Below, piece after piece: positions 40,709-49,547 of a stretch of 64,000 nt of DNA (the first letter of the stretch is position 1; the number at the start of each line of letters is the position of its first letter). Under the pieces are notes generated by a model, which saw only the letters and a list, made by a program, of their open reading frames with translations, searched no databases and had not been told where the DNA came from. Source of the DNA: Bifidobacterium animalis subsp. animalis ATCC 25527 (lineage in GTDB: Bacteria; Actinomycetota; Actinomycetes; Actinomycetales; Bifidobacteriaceae); NCBI RefSeq assembly GCF_000260715.1, contig NC_017834.1, positions 1,736,001 to 1,800,000 of the forward strand, written 5' to 3'. The translations under genes and the position numbers were made by a program.

Positions 40709-41689
40709 CTAAAGGGAGATGCGCTCGATGTCGGGCACCAGCGGCGGGCATGCACGGGCGAAGATCTCGGCATTCGACTCCGGTTCGGTGTGCCAGCCGT
40801 CACGCCAGCCGTCGCGCAGGCACTGAAGAATGAGGGGGCGGTCGTCGGCGCGCATCACAGTGAGTAGCCAGCGGCGCGCGGTCTTCGCGAGGAATGCAAG
40901 CAGACCTCCAAATGAGAAGTCCGAGCGGCAGAATCTGAGCATCCAGATCTTGTTGCGCACCTCGTTGTAGAAACGCGGGCCCGGGTCGGCGTCCGACGAA
41001 CCGAATTTCTTCGTCTTGTGCACGACCTCGCTCGCCGGCACATAGTACCCCACGCCTTTGCGCAACAGAGCCGTCGTGTATTCGAAATCGTCGTTCCACA
41101 GGAAGAACGCGCTGATCGGCAGACGTCGACGCCCGCGAATCGCACCCATATTGAGCATGCAGGAGACGAAGGAGAGCGAGCGCACCTGGTACGCACCGCC
41201 GGTCATCTCGCGCTCCCCCTTCGCCAGAACGGCACGCGGGCGGGGTTTGTTCATCAGGTGTTCCCGGCCGTCGACCCACACCGCCTTCGACCCGAGTGCC
41301 GTGGGCAGGCAATCGTTCACAGCGACGCATTCGTCTGCAGCGGCGAGCAGCTCCTCCAAGGCTGTCGGCGTGGGCACGGTGTCGTCGTCCATCAGCCACA
41401 CATATTCAGCGATTCCCGGTTCCGCGGAACCGTTGGCGACGGCGTACGCAATGCCCGCGCAGAATCCGCCGGCGCCACCCGTGTTCTCGCGCAGTTCGAG
41501 AATATGAGCGGGAATTGGCGTGCGCCCGGCGAAATCGCGCGCCACCTGCAAAGCGCCGTCGGTGCTCGCGTTATCGACGATGACCAGCGAATCCGGCCTG
41601 CGAGTCTGCGCATTGAGCGCGGACAGGCATTCGTCGAGCAATCTGGCGCGGTTGTAGGAGACCACTACGGCAGTCACATGGTATTGCAT
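40709..41689 (-). CDS. family 2 glycosyltransferase, rhamnosyl/galactofuranosyl type
   Basis: 326 aa from ATG 41689; no good ribosome binding site at this start, so it could begin slightly upstream. GT-A domain: VTAVVVSYNRARLLDECLSAL, LVIVDNASTDG, ENTGGAGGFCAGIAYA, YVWLMDDDTVP (DDD metal motif), ISAFFLWNDDFEYTTALLRKG and the W-N-D-D acceptor-site signature also found in GlfT-type enzymes. C-terminus is helical and basic. Probably adds Galf or rhamnose to the polymer begun by neighbouring enzymes. It is divergent from the LtaS-like gene. Confidence 0.87.
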   Translation of the reverse strand: MQYHVTAVVVSYNRARLLDECLSALNAQTRRPDSLVIVDNASTDGALQVARDFAGRTPIPAHILELRENTGGAGGFCAGIAYAVANGSAEPGIAEYVWLMDDDTVPTPTALEELLAAADECVAVNDCLPTALGSKAVWVDGREHLMNKPRPRAVLAKGEREMTGGAYQVRSLSFVSCMLNMGAIRGRRRLPISAFFLWNDDFEYTTALLRKGVGYYVPASEVVHKTKKFGSSDADPGPRFYNEVRNKIWMLRFCRSDFSFGGLLAFLAKTARRWLLTVMRADDRPLILQCLRDGWRDGWHTEPESNAEIFARACPPLVPDIERISL

Positions 41690-41818
41690 ACCCTTCAGTA
41701 TAGAGACGCAAGCAGGCAGCCGTACCATCACCATAGCCACACATTCCGCCGCCTTTGGTCGTGGTGGGGCACGAGAATAGGCACATTGCTGTTGTACACC
41801 ATACGAGAATCAGAGGTA

Positions 41819-44338
41819 GGCATGGGCACCAAGCCGGCGAAACAAGCACCGCGCACGCGCACACAGCGGATTCGCCAAGCGAAACAACACCGCATGGCAG
41901 CGCAGATGAGGTATCGCAATCATCTCGCCGCCATGACGGCCACCAACACCGTACTACTAACAGCCGCCCATTCCTCAGCGCATCCGGAGTCTTCCCCCTT
42001 AGACAACGCAGCTGATGCCTCACAGACCACTGCCGCAGCGAATACCCAGACGGAACCGGAGCGGCAGAGCGCACCGGATGAACCTGCCGAATCGAACAAC
42101 GCGGAACCCGAATCGCGACCGGCAAAGACCAAGCGCGCCAAGGAAGCGCGGCAGGCGGCCACGTCTCACGGTGTGCAGGAAGCCCGGAAAGCCAGGGAGC
42201 AACGGCCCCCGCGGAATCCAATCACCCGGCAGTGGCGGCGGTTCAAGGAAACGAAGTTCTACCAGGTATGGGACAGGCGGCCGAAGTTCTCGTATGGCTT
42301 CTATACGGTGGTCGCAGCTGCCGTCATTCTCATAGCAACCATGTTCTTGTGGTGGAGCATGCAGGACAACCTTCAGTACAATCCGAAGGACCAAAGCAGC
42401 CTGTTCCACCAGGTAACCGATCATGCCTATCATTCGCTCTCCGACGGTTCCTGTTATCTCACGATGATCGCCTTGCTCCTGATCTATCTCGTCTGCGTGA
42501 CGGTCATCAATCGATTCTGGATTGGCACTGCCATATTCGGCACCATTGCTATGATTTTCGCCATCGCCACCAAGATCAAAATCACCATGCGCAGCGAACC
42601 TGTCATCCCCTCAGATCTCGGCTTCCTGACTGGCGGAGGCGGGGGCGGCGCAGGCGAGGTGGCGTCGTTCATCAACGAGGATTCCCAACCACTCATCAAC
42701 GCCGCCATCACCATGCTGGTCTGGTTCATCATCATATGCATTGCATTGCAGTTCCTCGACAAACGCAGGACCTTCATTTACTGTTCGTGGCGCCATCCGA
42801 TTGCGGGACCCAAAAACATCATCGGCTTGATCTGCCGTATTCTCGCGCCCATCGTGAGCATCGCACTGGTCATGGGGTATGCCACTTCTCTCTCCAGCCC
42901 TGAATCGGAGGTGAGGAAGACGCTAGACCGCATCGGCTACGAACCACGACTTTGGAACGTCAAGGAGGATGCAGTTCACAACGGAGCCCTCACCACGTTC
43001 CTGAGCCTCACACGCGTCAAAGCAATGGCCGATGAACCGGACTACAGCGAGGCGCGAATGAAGGAGATTCAAGCACGGTATGAGAAAACCGCAGCCACGA
43101 TCAATGCGGAGCGTTCAACGAATATGACGGACAGCACCGTCATCATGGTGCTGTCGGAAAGCTTCTCGGACCCCAATCGCGTGCCGAACGTCCATTTCAG
43201 CATCGACCCCATGCCGAATATCCGCGCACTCAAGAGCACAACGACGAGTGGCCTCATGCTCTCGCCGGGTTATGGTGGTGGCACCGCCAACATCGAGTTC
43301 CAGCAAATGACCGGCCTGAGTCTCGTGAATTTCAGCGATACGATGCTCTCCCCGTACCAGCAGCTTGTGGCCACGCGTCCGAAGTTCTACTCATTCAACC
43401 AGATTTGGAATGCCAATTGTGGCGGCGAGTATTCGACGAGCTGCTCCGTGGGATTCCATCCATTCCTGCAAAGCTTCTATCTGCGCGGGACCAACTATAA
43501 GAAGTTCGGTTTCTCGCACCTATACACACAGGACAGCGATCCAAAAATCAAGTACGGAAAGAGCTATGTGGGGCCGAACGGGAAGACGGATTACGTTTCC
43601 GATGAGGATGCCTATCGCAATGTGATTGACGAGGTGAAGTCAAACACCAAGGATGGCAAGCCATCGCAATACATTCAGCTCATCACGATGCAGAATCATG
43701 CACCATACCCGGATATCTATGATGAGGCGAATGAATTCCACGCCGCAAACGAATCGGTCAACGTCACTCCGAACGAAATGGGCATCGACGACAATTACAC
43801 CAAGGGAGTTCAACGAACCGACCAGGCGACCGCCGATTTCCTGAATCAGCTTGATGAAATTGACCGTCCAATCACCGTGGTCTTCTATGGAGACCATCTC
43901 CCGGGGATATACCAGGCCGCCAATGCCGACAAGGAGAATGCGCTCGCGCTGCATGAAACCGATTACTTCATCTGGTCGAATAAGGCATCGAGCCCACATA
44001 CCGGGAAACTGCCAGACTCCAACGCCGACTTCTCGTCTTCGAACTATTTCATGACGCAAGCCGCTGCGCAAATGGACGCGCGCATCTCGCCCTACCTCGC
44101 GCTGCTCGATGAACTGCATAGGGAGGTGCCTGCAATGTCTCGCTCGATCAATGCGGGATCATGGAGCGCGCATGGGGAACCCACATTCCTCGACGACCAA
44201 GGCCGGATAATCGATCCGAAGACGCTCTCCGGCAAGGCCAAGCAGTTGCTCGCAGACTACAAGATGGTCCAATACGACATGTCGGTGGGCAAGAACTACC
44301 TGATGGACTTGGGCTTCATGGACGTGCCGAAGCAGTAG
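41819..44338 (+). CDS. LtaS-like phosphoglycerol transferase
   Basis: 839 aa from ATG 41819 (AGAGGTAGG upstream). The first ~150 residues are cytoplasmic, charged and Ala/Arg/Glu-rich, which is unusual. Then five membrane helices and an extracellular sulfatase-fold domain: MVLSESFSDPNR, GYGGGTANIEFQQMTGLS (Thr in GGGTAN is the expected nucleophile), and VVFYGDHLPGIY (metal ligands). It should move phosphoglycerol from phosphatidylglycerol to a growing polymer, making lipoteichoic-acid-type chains or decorating a polysaccharide. The GlfT2-like gene starts 9 bp later, so the two are co-transcribed, hinting that the glycerol phosphate is put on a galactofuranose polymer. Confidence 0.9.
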   Translation, partial: GMGTKPAKQAPRTRTQRIRQAKQHRMAAQMRYRNHLAAMTATNTVLLTAAHSSAHPESSPLDNAADASQTTAAANTQTEPERQSAPDEPAESNNAEPESRPAKTKRAKEARQAATSHGVQEARKAREQRPPRNPITRQWRRFKETKFYQVWDRRPKFSYGFYTVVAAAVILIATMFLWWSMQDNLQYNPKDQSSLFHQVTDHAYHSLSDGSCYLTMIALLLIYLVCVTVINRFWIGTAIFGTIAMIFAIATKIKITMRSEPVIPSDLGFLTGGGGGGAGEVASFINEDSQPLINAAITMLVWFIIICIALQFLDKRRTFIYCSWRHPIAGPKNIIGLICRILAPIVSIALVMGYATSLSSPESEVRKTLDRIGYEPRLWNVKEDAVHNGALTTFLSLTRVKAMADEPDYSEARMKEIQARYEKTAATINAERSTNMTDSTVIMVLSESFSDPNRVPNVHFSIDPMPNIRALKSTTTSGLMLSPGYGGGTANIEFQQMTGLSLVNFSDTMLSPYQQLVATRPKFYSFNQIWNANCGGEYSTSCSVGFHPFLQSFYLRGTNYKKFGFSHLYTQDSDPKIKYGKSYVGPNGKTDYVSDEDAYRNVIDEVKSNTKDGKPSQYIQLITMQNHAPYPDIYDEANEFHAANESVNVTPNEMGIDDNYTKGVQRTDQATADFLNQLDEIDRPITVVFYGDHLPGIYQAANADKENALALHETDYFIWSNKASSPHTGKLPDSNADFSSSNYFMTQAAAQMDARISPYLALLDELHREVPAMSRSINAGSWSAHGEPTFLDDQGRIIDPKTLSGKAKQLLADYKMVQYDMSVGKNYLMDLGFMDVPKQ

Positions 44339-44347
44339 GATATCAAT

Positions 44348-46435
44348 ATGGCAGTGAATACGTCGAAAACCACACGCACACCGAACAAATCTCGGGCCGC
44401 ACACCATGCGAATACGGCGGTTCCGGGCGCTGTTGACTGGGAGGTGGTCGATCGCGTCGTGTTCCCGATGGAAGACCGCAATGCCATATTGCCGCTCTAT
44501 GCCATCGAATGGACGCAACCGCGCATGAGCCGTGACGAGATCGACCCCTTCGATGATTTCTATAACATCGACTTCGGTGCCATGAACTCCTCCGAAGCAG
44601 CAAGGCTTGTCAATACAAGCGTGCGACCTGCGGCGAATGTGGGCTCCGATGTATTCACCATTAACAGTCGTTCCGAGATTTGCGTGCATTCCGGTAAGAC
44701 CATCTCGTTGTGCACTTATTTCAACGCTTTCCCTGCCGGGTATTGGCGCCGCTGGACCGATGTCAACACCGTGCGGTTCACTGCGCAGGCACAGGGTGAT
44801 GGTGCGGTGACGCTGATGCGTTCCTCGGGGCGCGGGCTGCTCCATATGGTTGAAACCGTACCCGTGCAATCCGCGCATGGTTTCGCCGAGATATGCGTGG
44901 ATCTGCCGATGACGGACCTGATGGACGGCGGATTCTTCTGGTTCGACGCGCGAGCCTCCGAATCGATGGAGTTGCAGATTCGTGACGCCGTATGGAGCGT
45001 GCCCGTGCAAGCGCGCCGACAGCAAGAACCCACGTCCTTCTCGATTGCGATCACCACTTTTAATCGTCCCACCTATTGTCTGCGTCAGCTGCGCACCATT
45101 GCAGCCGATGACAATGTTCGCGCACGACTGGACACGATCTACTGCACCGATCAGGGCACCGACCGAGTATGCGACCAACCTGGGTTCGCCGATACGGCAC
45201 GGGAGCTCGACCAGCAGCTCACCTACATTCGCCAAGCGAACCTCGGCGGTTCCGGCGGCTTCTCCCGGGGTATGTTCGAAACACTCAAAGCAGCCACAAG
45301 TTCATATACAATGCTGCTCGACGACGATGCGATCAGCGAGCCGGAATCGATCATTCGCGCCGTGCAGTTCGCCGATTACTGCAGGAAACCCACCATTGTC
45401 GGCGGCGGCATGTTCCATCTCGACAATCGCACTGTGCTCTATGCGCAAGGCGAGATCGTGAACCGCAACAATATGCGCGCGCTCCCCGCGGTAGGTCAGC
45501 GCTACAATCAGGATTACGCGCAGTTCCCGCTTCGTGACCAACCACATCTGCACCGCCGGTTCGACTCGGACTTCAACGGCTGGTGGATGTGCCTCATACC
45601 CACGCAGATCATGCGTGAGATCGGGCTGTCGTTGCCGGTGTTCATCAAGTACGACGACATCGAATTCGGCCTGCGGGCCCAGGACGCCGGCTATGCCACG
45701 GTGAGTCTGCCAGGCGTGGCCGTATGGCATCAGGCTTGGCATTCCAAGGATCCTCAGCGTACGTGGGAGGATTACTTCGATAACCGCAATCGTTGGATCT
45801 GCGCATTGCTGCACTCCGAGAAGCCAACGCCACAGCTCCTCTACCAAATGGCCTATAACGACGTCACCATAGGGCTGCGGCTCGTCTACTCCGCCCTGCA
45901 TCTGCATCACTTGGCATTCCGTGACGTGATGCGTGGCCCGCAATACATTCTCGACTCTATGCCAACGAAACTGGCCGAGGTGCGTGAGGCCCGCGAAGGA
46001 TTCAGCGACACCGAGACACGCCCGAACATCGACGATTTCCCCACCGCCGCGGCACAATACGCCGCAAAGGCCACCCCTCGCCCGATGAGCAAGGTCAAGG
46101 CTACCGGCATACGCACGCTGTTGCGCACGCTGCTGGGCAACGGCAGCGGCATTCGCGACACACGGCCCGCCATTGCCGTCACGGCGAAGGAGACCACATG
46201 GATGGCCTTCCGCGGGCAATCGTCGGCATTGGTGACTTCCGCCGACGGCAATTCCGTGGCATGGTGCCGACGTGACGACAAGCTGTTCCGTGAATTGTTC
46301 ATGCGAAACATGTTCCTCGCGAACACATTCTGCAAACGGTTCCCTGCACTCGCCGAACAATATCGCGCTGCCGACCTTTCCAGCGTGGAGCATTGGGCTC
46401 GGATTTTCGGCGAGCAGACCGGCCGTTCCAACTAG
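44348..46435 (+). CDS. GlfT2-like galactofuranosyltransferase 1
   Basis: 695 aa. N-terminal beta-sandwich (about 25-225), GT-A catalytic domain from about residue 230 (SFSIAITTFNRPTYC, TDQGTDRV, NLGGSGGFSRGMFE, YTMLLDDDAISEPES with the DDD metal motif). Acceptor-site signatures FNGWWMCLIP, YDDIEFGLRAQDAG and VWHQAWHSKD follow, then a helical C-terminal domain. This is the architecture of mycobacterial GlfT2, which polymerises galactan from UDP-Galf. Works with Glf. Co-transcribed after the LtaS-like gene and convergent with the GH25 gene (5 bp between stops). Confidence 0.9.
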   Translation: MAVNTSKTTRTPNKSRAAHHANTAVPGAVDWEVVDRVVFPMEDRNAILPLYAIEWTQPRMSRDEIDPFDDFYNIDFGAMNSSEAARLVNTSVRPAANVGSDVFTINSRSEICVHSGKTISLCTYFNAFPAGYWRRWTDVNTVRFTAQAQGDGAVTLMRSSGRGLLHMVETVPVQSAHGFAEICVDLPMTDLMDGGFFWFDARASESMELQIRDAVWSVPVQARRQQEPTSFSIAITTFNRPTYCLRQLRTIAADDNVRARLDTIYCTDQGTDRVCDQPGFADTARELDQQLTYIRQANLGGSGGFSRGMFETLKAATSSYTMLLDDDAISEPESIIRAVQFADYCRKPTIVGGGMFHLDNRTVLYAQGEIVNRNNMRALPAVGQRYNQDYAQFPLRDQPHLHRRFDSDFNGWWMCLIPTQIMREIGLSLPVFIKYDDIEFGLRAQDAGYATVSLPGVAVWHQAWHSKDPQRTWEDYFDNRNRWICALLHSEKPTPQLLYQMAYNDVTIGLRLVYSALHLHHLAFRDVMRGPQYILDSMPTKLAEVREAREGFSDTETRPNIDDFPTAAAQYAAKATPRPMSKVKATGIRTLLRTLLGNGSGIRDTRPAIAVTAKETTWMAFRGQSSALVTSADGNSVAWCRRDDKLFRELFMRNMFLANTFCKRFPALAEQYRAADLSSVEHWARIFGEQTGRSN

Positions 46436-46440
46436 TCCGA

Positions 46441-47277
46441 TTACTCGGCGGACATAAAGAACCGCGGGTCGAACACGCTCACATCGACGTCGCCGGTCAC
46501 GCCGGACACACGCGCGGTCGACGTGTATTGCCATGCATGCGGATCCGGGCAGCCTGCGAAATCATACTCAAGCGTGTCCGAATACGAAGCGATCCAGTTG
46601 GCGTGTTCGCGCAGCCAGTCACTGTCGAGGCGCGTCGCCATGTTGTGCGCGTAGGTGTAGATTCCCAGATTCGTGTACCCCGCATCTTCGAGCGCGCCGA
46701 AGAACACTTTGACAATCTGTTCGAACTGAATCGGCCGCGTGGGCATCGTATGGCCACCCCAGTCGTCGAGATGCTCCATGTCATAGAAAATGGGGATGGT
46801 CTTGTCGTTGATCGAGTATTTTCGGAGCGTCTGCAGCACGAAATTCGCCTCTTCACGCGCGAAATCGGTGCCGTAGGCGTAGCTGTACAAGTACAGGCCA
46901 TGCGGGATGCGGTTCACACGCACCTGCGCCAGATTGTTCTTGAAATACTTGTCTTCGTTGCCATGGCCGTAGCCGATGCGCAGAATCGCCGCATCGACCT
47001 CGGATTGCTTGACCTTCTGCCAATTGACGTTCCGCTGATGTTCGGAGACGTCGATGACCCGCCATACCGGACGCAGCACGTGACCACCCCCCTCGGTGAA
47101 CACATGTACACCGAACGAATACGACCACGGGTCGGCTGCCTCGTTCCACGAACTCTCCTGGCTATCCGTGGAAACTCCACAACCCGTCACCCCGATCACT
47201 GTGCATATGCACAGAATCATCATACAGATTCTGAATCGTACGCCATGAATCTGCAGGGTTGAGGGAACTGGGGTCAT
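46441..47277 (-). CDS. GH25 lysozyme-like lipoprotein
   Basis: 278 aa. Its ATG overlaps the wzt stop (ATGA at 47277-47274), so it is translationally coupled. Lipobox in VIGVTGC (Cys33). GH25 fold: VIDVSEHQRNVNWQKVKQ, ILRIGYGHGNEDKYFKNN, GLYLYSYAYGTDFAREEANF, IFYDMEHLDDWGG (catalytic Asp and Glu) and a C-terminal DVDVSVFDPRFF. GH25 enzymes cut the MurNAc-GlcNAc bond of peptidoglycan. Having one as a membrane-anchored lipoprotein tied to a polysaccharide exporter suggests it opens or shapes the wall for polymer passage or attachment. Confidence 0.88.
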   Translation of the reverse strand: MTPVPSTLQIHGVRFRICMMILCICTVIGVTGCGVSTDSQESSWNEAADPWSYSFGVHVFTEGGGHVLRPVWRVIDVSEHQRNVNWQKVKQSEVDAAILRIGYGHGNEDKYFKNNLAQVRVNRIPHGLYLYSYAYGTDFAREEANFVLQTLRKYSINDKTIPIFYDMEHLDDWGGHTMPTRPIQFEQIVKVFFGALEDAGYTNLGIYTYAHNMATRLDSDWLREHANWIASYSDTLEYDFAGCPDPHAWQYTSTARVSGVTGDVDVSVFDPRFFMSAE

Positions 47278-48635
47278 TCAGATTCCTCGGAAATCCTGCC
47301 GTCATATTGCCCAGCGGCTGACTGTTCCGCCTGCTCCTTCGAAATGGGTTCGATCTGCATGGCGCGCGTATTGATCAATGCGTAGTCCATATTGCGGGGA
47401 TCACGTACCGCAAAGGTGCACGCATTGTCATCCAGCGCGACAGCGACCATGTCCGTCGTTTCGGTATTGCCTGGAATCGGTGTGCGCAGTGATGTGAACA
47501 GGCGGAATTCGCCATTGTTGAACAGGTCCAACGGCATCTCGAAGTACACGGTATGACGCCCTTTCTTCGTCATGTGCAGCTTCGGGTTGTGTGCACCGGT
47601 ATCAAAAGTAATGCCCCCACGACGAATATCATGCAATGCAATGGCCAGATAGAAGTCGTCGGTTTCGTTGAACTCGTATTCGACCGCGAACCGGAACATC
47701 TGGTCGCTGGTCAACACCAGCGGCGAGATGGCATAGGTGCGCAACAACGGACAGCGAGCGTTCAAGCCGTTAGGATACACTTCGTGTCCTTCTTGCTTCG
47801 CTTGGTCGGCGCGTTCCGCCTTCTGCCGTTCCTCCTGTCGCATGGCTTCGAGATTGGCCAAAGTATAGCTTTCGGCCACCGTCTCCTTATCGCCGATCGC
47901 CGCCACCTCACCATCTTGAATGAACATAGCTCGCGTGCAGTAGCGCTTGATGGCACCCATGTCATGCGTGACCAGAATCACCGTTTTCGTGGGGTCTTGA
48001 CGCACACTCGAAAAATAGTCGTCACACTTGCGCTGAAACGCCTCATCGCCCACCGCCAGCACCTCATCGAGCACCAGGATGTCTCCCTGCGCCTTGATGG
48101 CCACGGAAAACGCCAGACGCACCTGCATGCCGCTTGAATAGTTCTTGAGCTTCTGATCCATGAACTCCTCGAGTTCGGCGAACTCGACGATGTCGTCATA
48201 CATCTCGTCCACTTCGTCATGTGAGAACCCAAGCAGCGCACCGTTCAGATATACGTTCTCACGACCGGTGAGCTCGGGATTGAATCCCACTCCCAATTCG
48301 ATGAATGGTACGAGTTTTCCCCTAACATCCACCGAACCCCGGTTCGGATAGTAGATCTGCGAGATGATCTTGAGCAGCGTCGACTTGCCACCGCCATTGC
48401 GGCCCACAATGCCGAAGAACTCGCCCTGATGCACTTGGAAAGACACATCGCGCAGCACATGCTGCTCCTTGTAGCCTTTGATGCCCTTCGTCCAGTTGAT
48501 GAAGGCCTGCTTCAGACCCGAGGCTTGCTCGGTAGGTAGCTTGAACCACTTGTCCACATGGCTCACATCGAGCACCACCGGCTGCTCCATGTAATTGTCA
48601 ATGGTGATCACATCATCGGTCATCGCGTCGTTCAT
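47274..48635 (-). CDS. wzt: polysaccharide ABC exporter, ATP-binding subunit (Wzt type)
   Basis: 453 aa from ATG 48635, whose A is shared with the permease stop (TGATG). NBD: Walker A GRNGGGKST (about residues 77-85), Q-loop region FIELGVGFNPELTGREN, signature YSSGM, Walker B ILVLDEVLAVGDE, H-loop VTHDM. The FNPELTGREN pattern and the DEVLAVGD Walker B are typical of Wzt/TagH/RfbE proteins. Residues ~290-430 form a beta-rich C-terminal domain that in Wzt recognises the terminal sugar cap of the polymer. Followed directly by the GH25 gene. Confidence 0.93.
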   Translation of the reverse strand: MNDAMTDDVITIDNYMEQPVVLDVSHVDKWFKLPTEQASGLKQAFINWTKGIKGYKEQHVLRDVSFQVHQGEFFGIVGRNGGGKSTLLKIISQIYYPNRGSVDVRGKLVPFIELGVGFNPELTGRENVYLNGALLGFSHDEVDEMYDDIVEFAELEEFMDQKLKNYSSGMQVRLAFSVAIKAQGDILVLDEVLAVGDEAFQRKCDDYFSSVRQDPTKTVILVTHDMGAIKRYCTRAMFIQDGEVAAIGDKETVAESYTLANLEAMRQEERQKAERADQAKQEGHEVYPNGLNARCPLLRTYAISPLVLTSDQMFRFAVEYEFNETDDFYLAIALHDIRRGGITFDTGAHNPKLHMTKKGRHTVYFEMPLDLFNNGEFRLFTSLRTPIPGNTETTDMVAVALDDNACTFAVRDPRNMDYALINTRAMQIEPISKEQAEQSAAGQYDGRISEESE

Positions 48636-49489
48636 CACATCACCTCTGCGAATCTGCGGCTGTTCCTACGGAAGATATAGACGCTGAACCATGCCAGCAC
48701 TATGACGATGACAAGTGGAATGCTCTTCTCCCACCAAGAATTGAATGAATTCCAAACCGTGGGCTGAGTAGCCGGCGCAATGAAATTGTGCCGTATATCC
48801 TGAATGGTCTGCGCAATCGGATTCAGCAACTCAAGTTTTGCGAGACTGGCATAGACGCCGCCCTTGTCCGTCACATACGACAACGGGTACATGATTGGCA
48901 TCGCATAGAACAGAATCTGCGAAAGCACCTCCCAAATATGGGCGATGTCGCGGAAATACACGTAGCATGTGGCAAAAATCAGTGCGAGCGCCAGCGAAAC
49001 GATATACAGCTCAACCAAATTAAGGGGAAGCCACAATACGCGCCAGGTGAACTCGACATGTTGGAACAACGCGAATACCAACACCACGGCATAGTTGATG
49101 CCCAATGAGATCAGTGAGCCGATGGAGGCGGACACCACAACTATATAGTTCGGGAAATGCACTTTTCGCAACAAATCTCCCCGATCGACAATCGAACGCA
49201 GACCTATGCCAATCGTCTCCGACACGAACTGCCATGAGCATACGCCGAGCAACAACACAACCGGATATGTCGAAGTGTGATCGGTCAGTCTCAGGAATTT
49301 CGCGAACACGATATACATGACCACGAACAACAGCAACGGCTTCAACACAGACCAGGCGACACCGAGGAACGACCCTTGGTATCGCATCTTGAAATCGGTC
49401 TTCACCAAGCCCCGCAATACGGTCATCGCATACCCATAGCGGTCCTTCAACCGTTTAGTCAGCGTATTCACTCGCACCTTCCTCGCCAT
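48635..49489 (-). CDS. wzm: polysaccharide ABC exporter, permease subunit (Wzm type)
   Basis: 284 aa from ATG 49489; the GTG at codon 7 (AAGG five bases upstream) is a real alternative. Six membrane helices of the ABC-2 type: LKPLLLFVVMYIVFAKF, YPVVLLLGVCSWQFV, YIVVVSASIGSLISLGINYAVVLVFAL, LVELYIVSLALALIFATCYVYF, SQILFYAMPIMYPLSYV and SIPLVIVIVLAWFSVYIF. The amphipathic N-terminal helix KTDFKMRYQGSFLGVAWSVLKPL is the family hallmark. Pairs with Wzt to export a lipid-linked polymer. Confidence 0.93.
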   Translation of the reverse strand: MARKVRVNTLTKRLKDRYGYAMTVLRGLVKTDFKMRYQGSFLGVAWSVLKPLLLFVVMYIVFAKFLRLTDHTSTYPVVLLLGVCSWQFVSETIGIGLRSIVDRGDLLRKVHFPNYIVVVSASIGSLISLGINYAVVLVFALFQHVEFTWRVLWLPLNLVELYIVSLALALIFATCYVYFRDIAHIWEVLSQILFYAMPIMYPLSYVTDKGGVYASLAKLELLNPIAQTIQDIRHNFIAPATQPTVWNSFNSWWEKSIPLVIVIVLAWFSVYIFRRNSRRFAEVM

Positions 49490-49547
49490 CGTCGTTATAC
49501 TCCCCGCCGCATGTCCGCCGCGCAGCCTGCTCACACAGATGGGAGAA

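Noticed and set aside
41018..41818. N-terminal extension of the LtaS-like gene by about 270 codons
   Set aside because: It is antisense to a well-supported glycosyltransferase; the ATG at 41819 has its own ribosome binding site.
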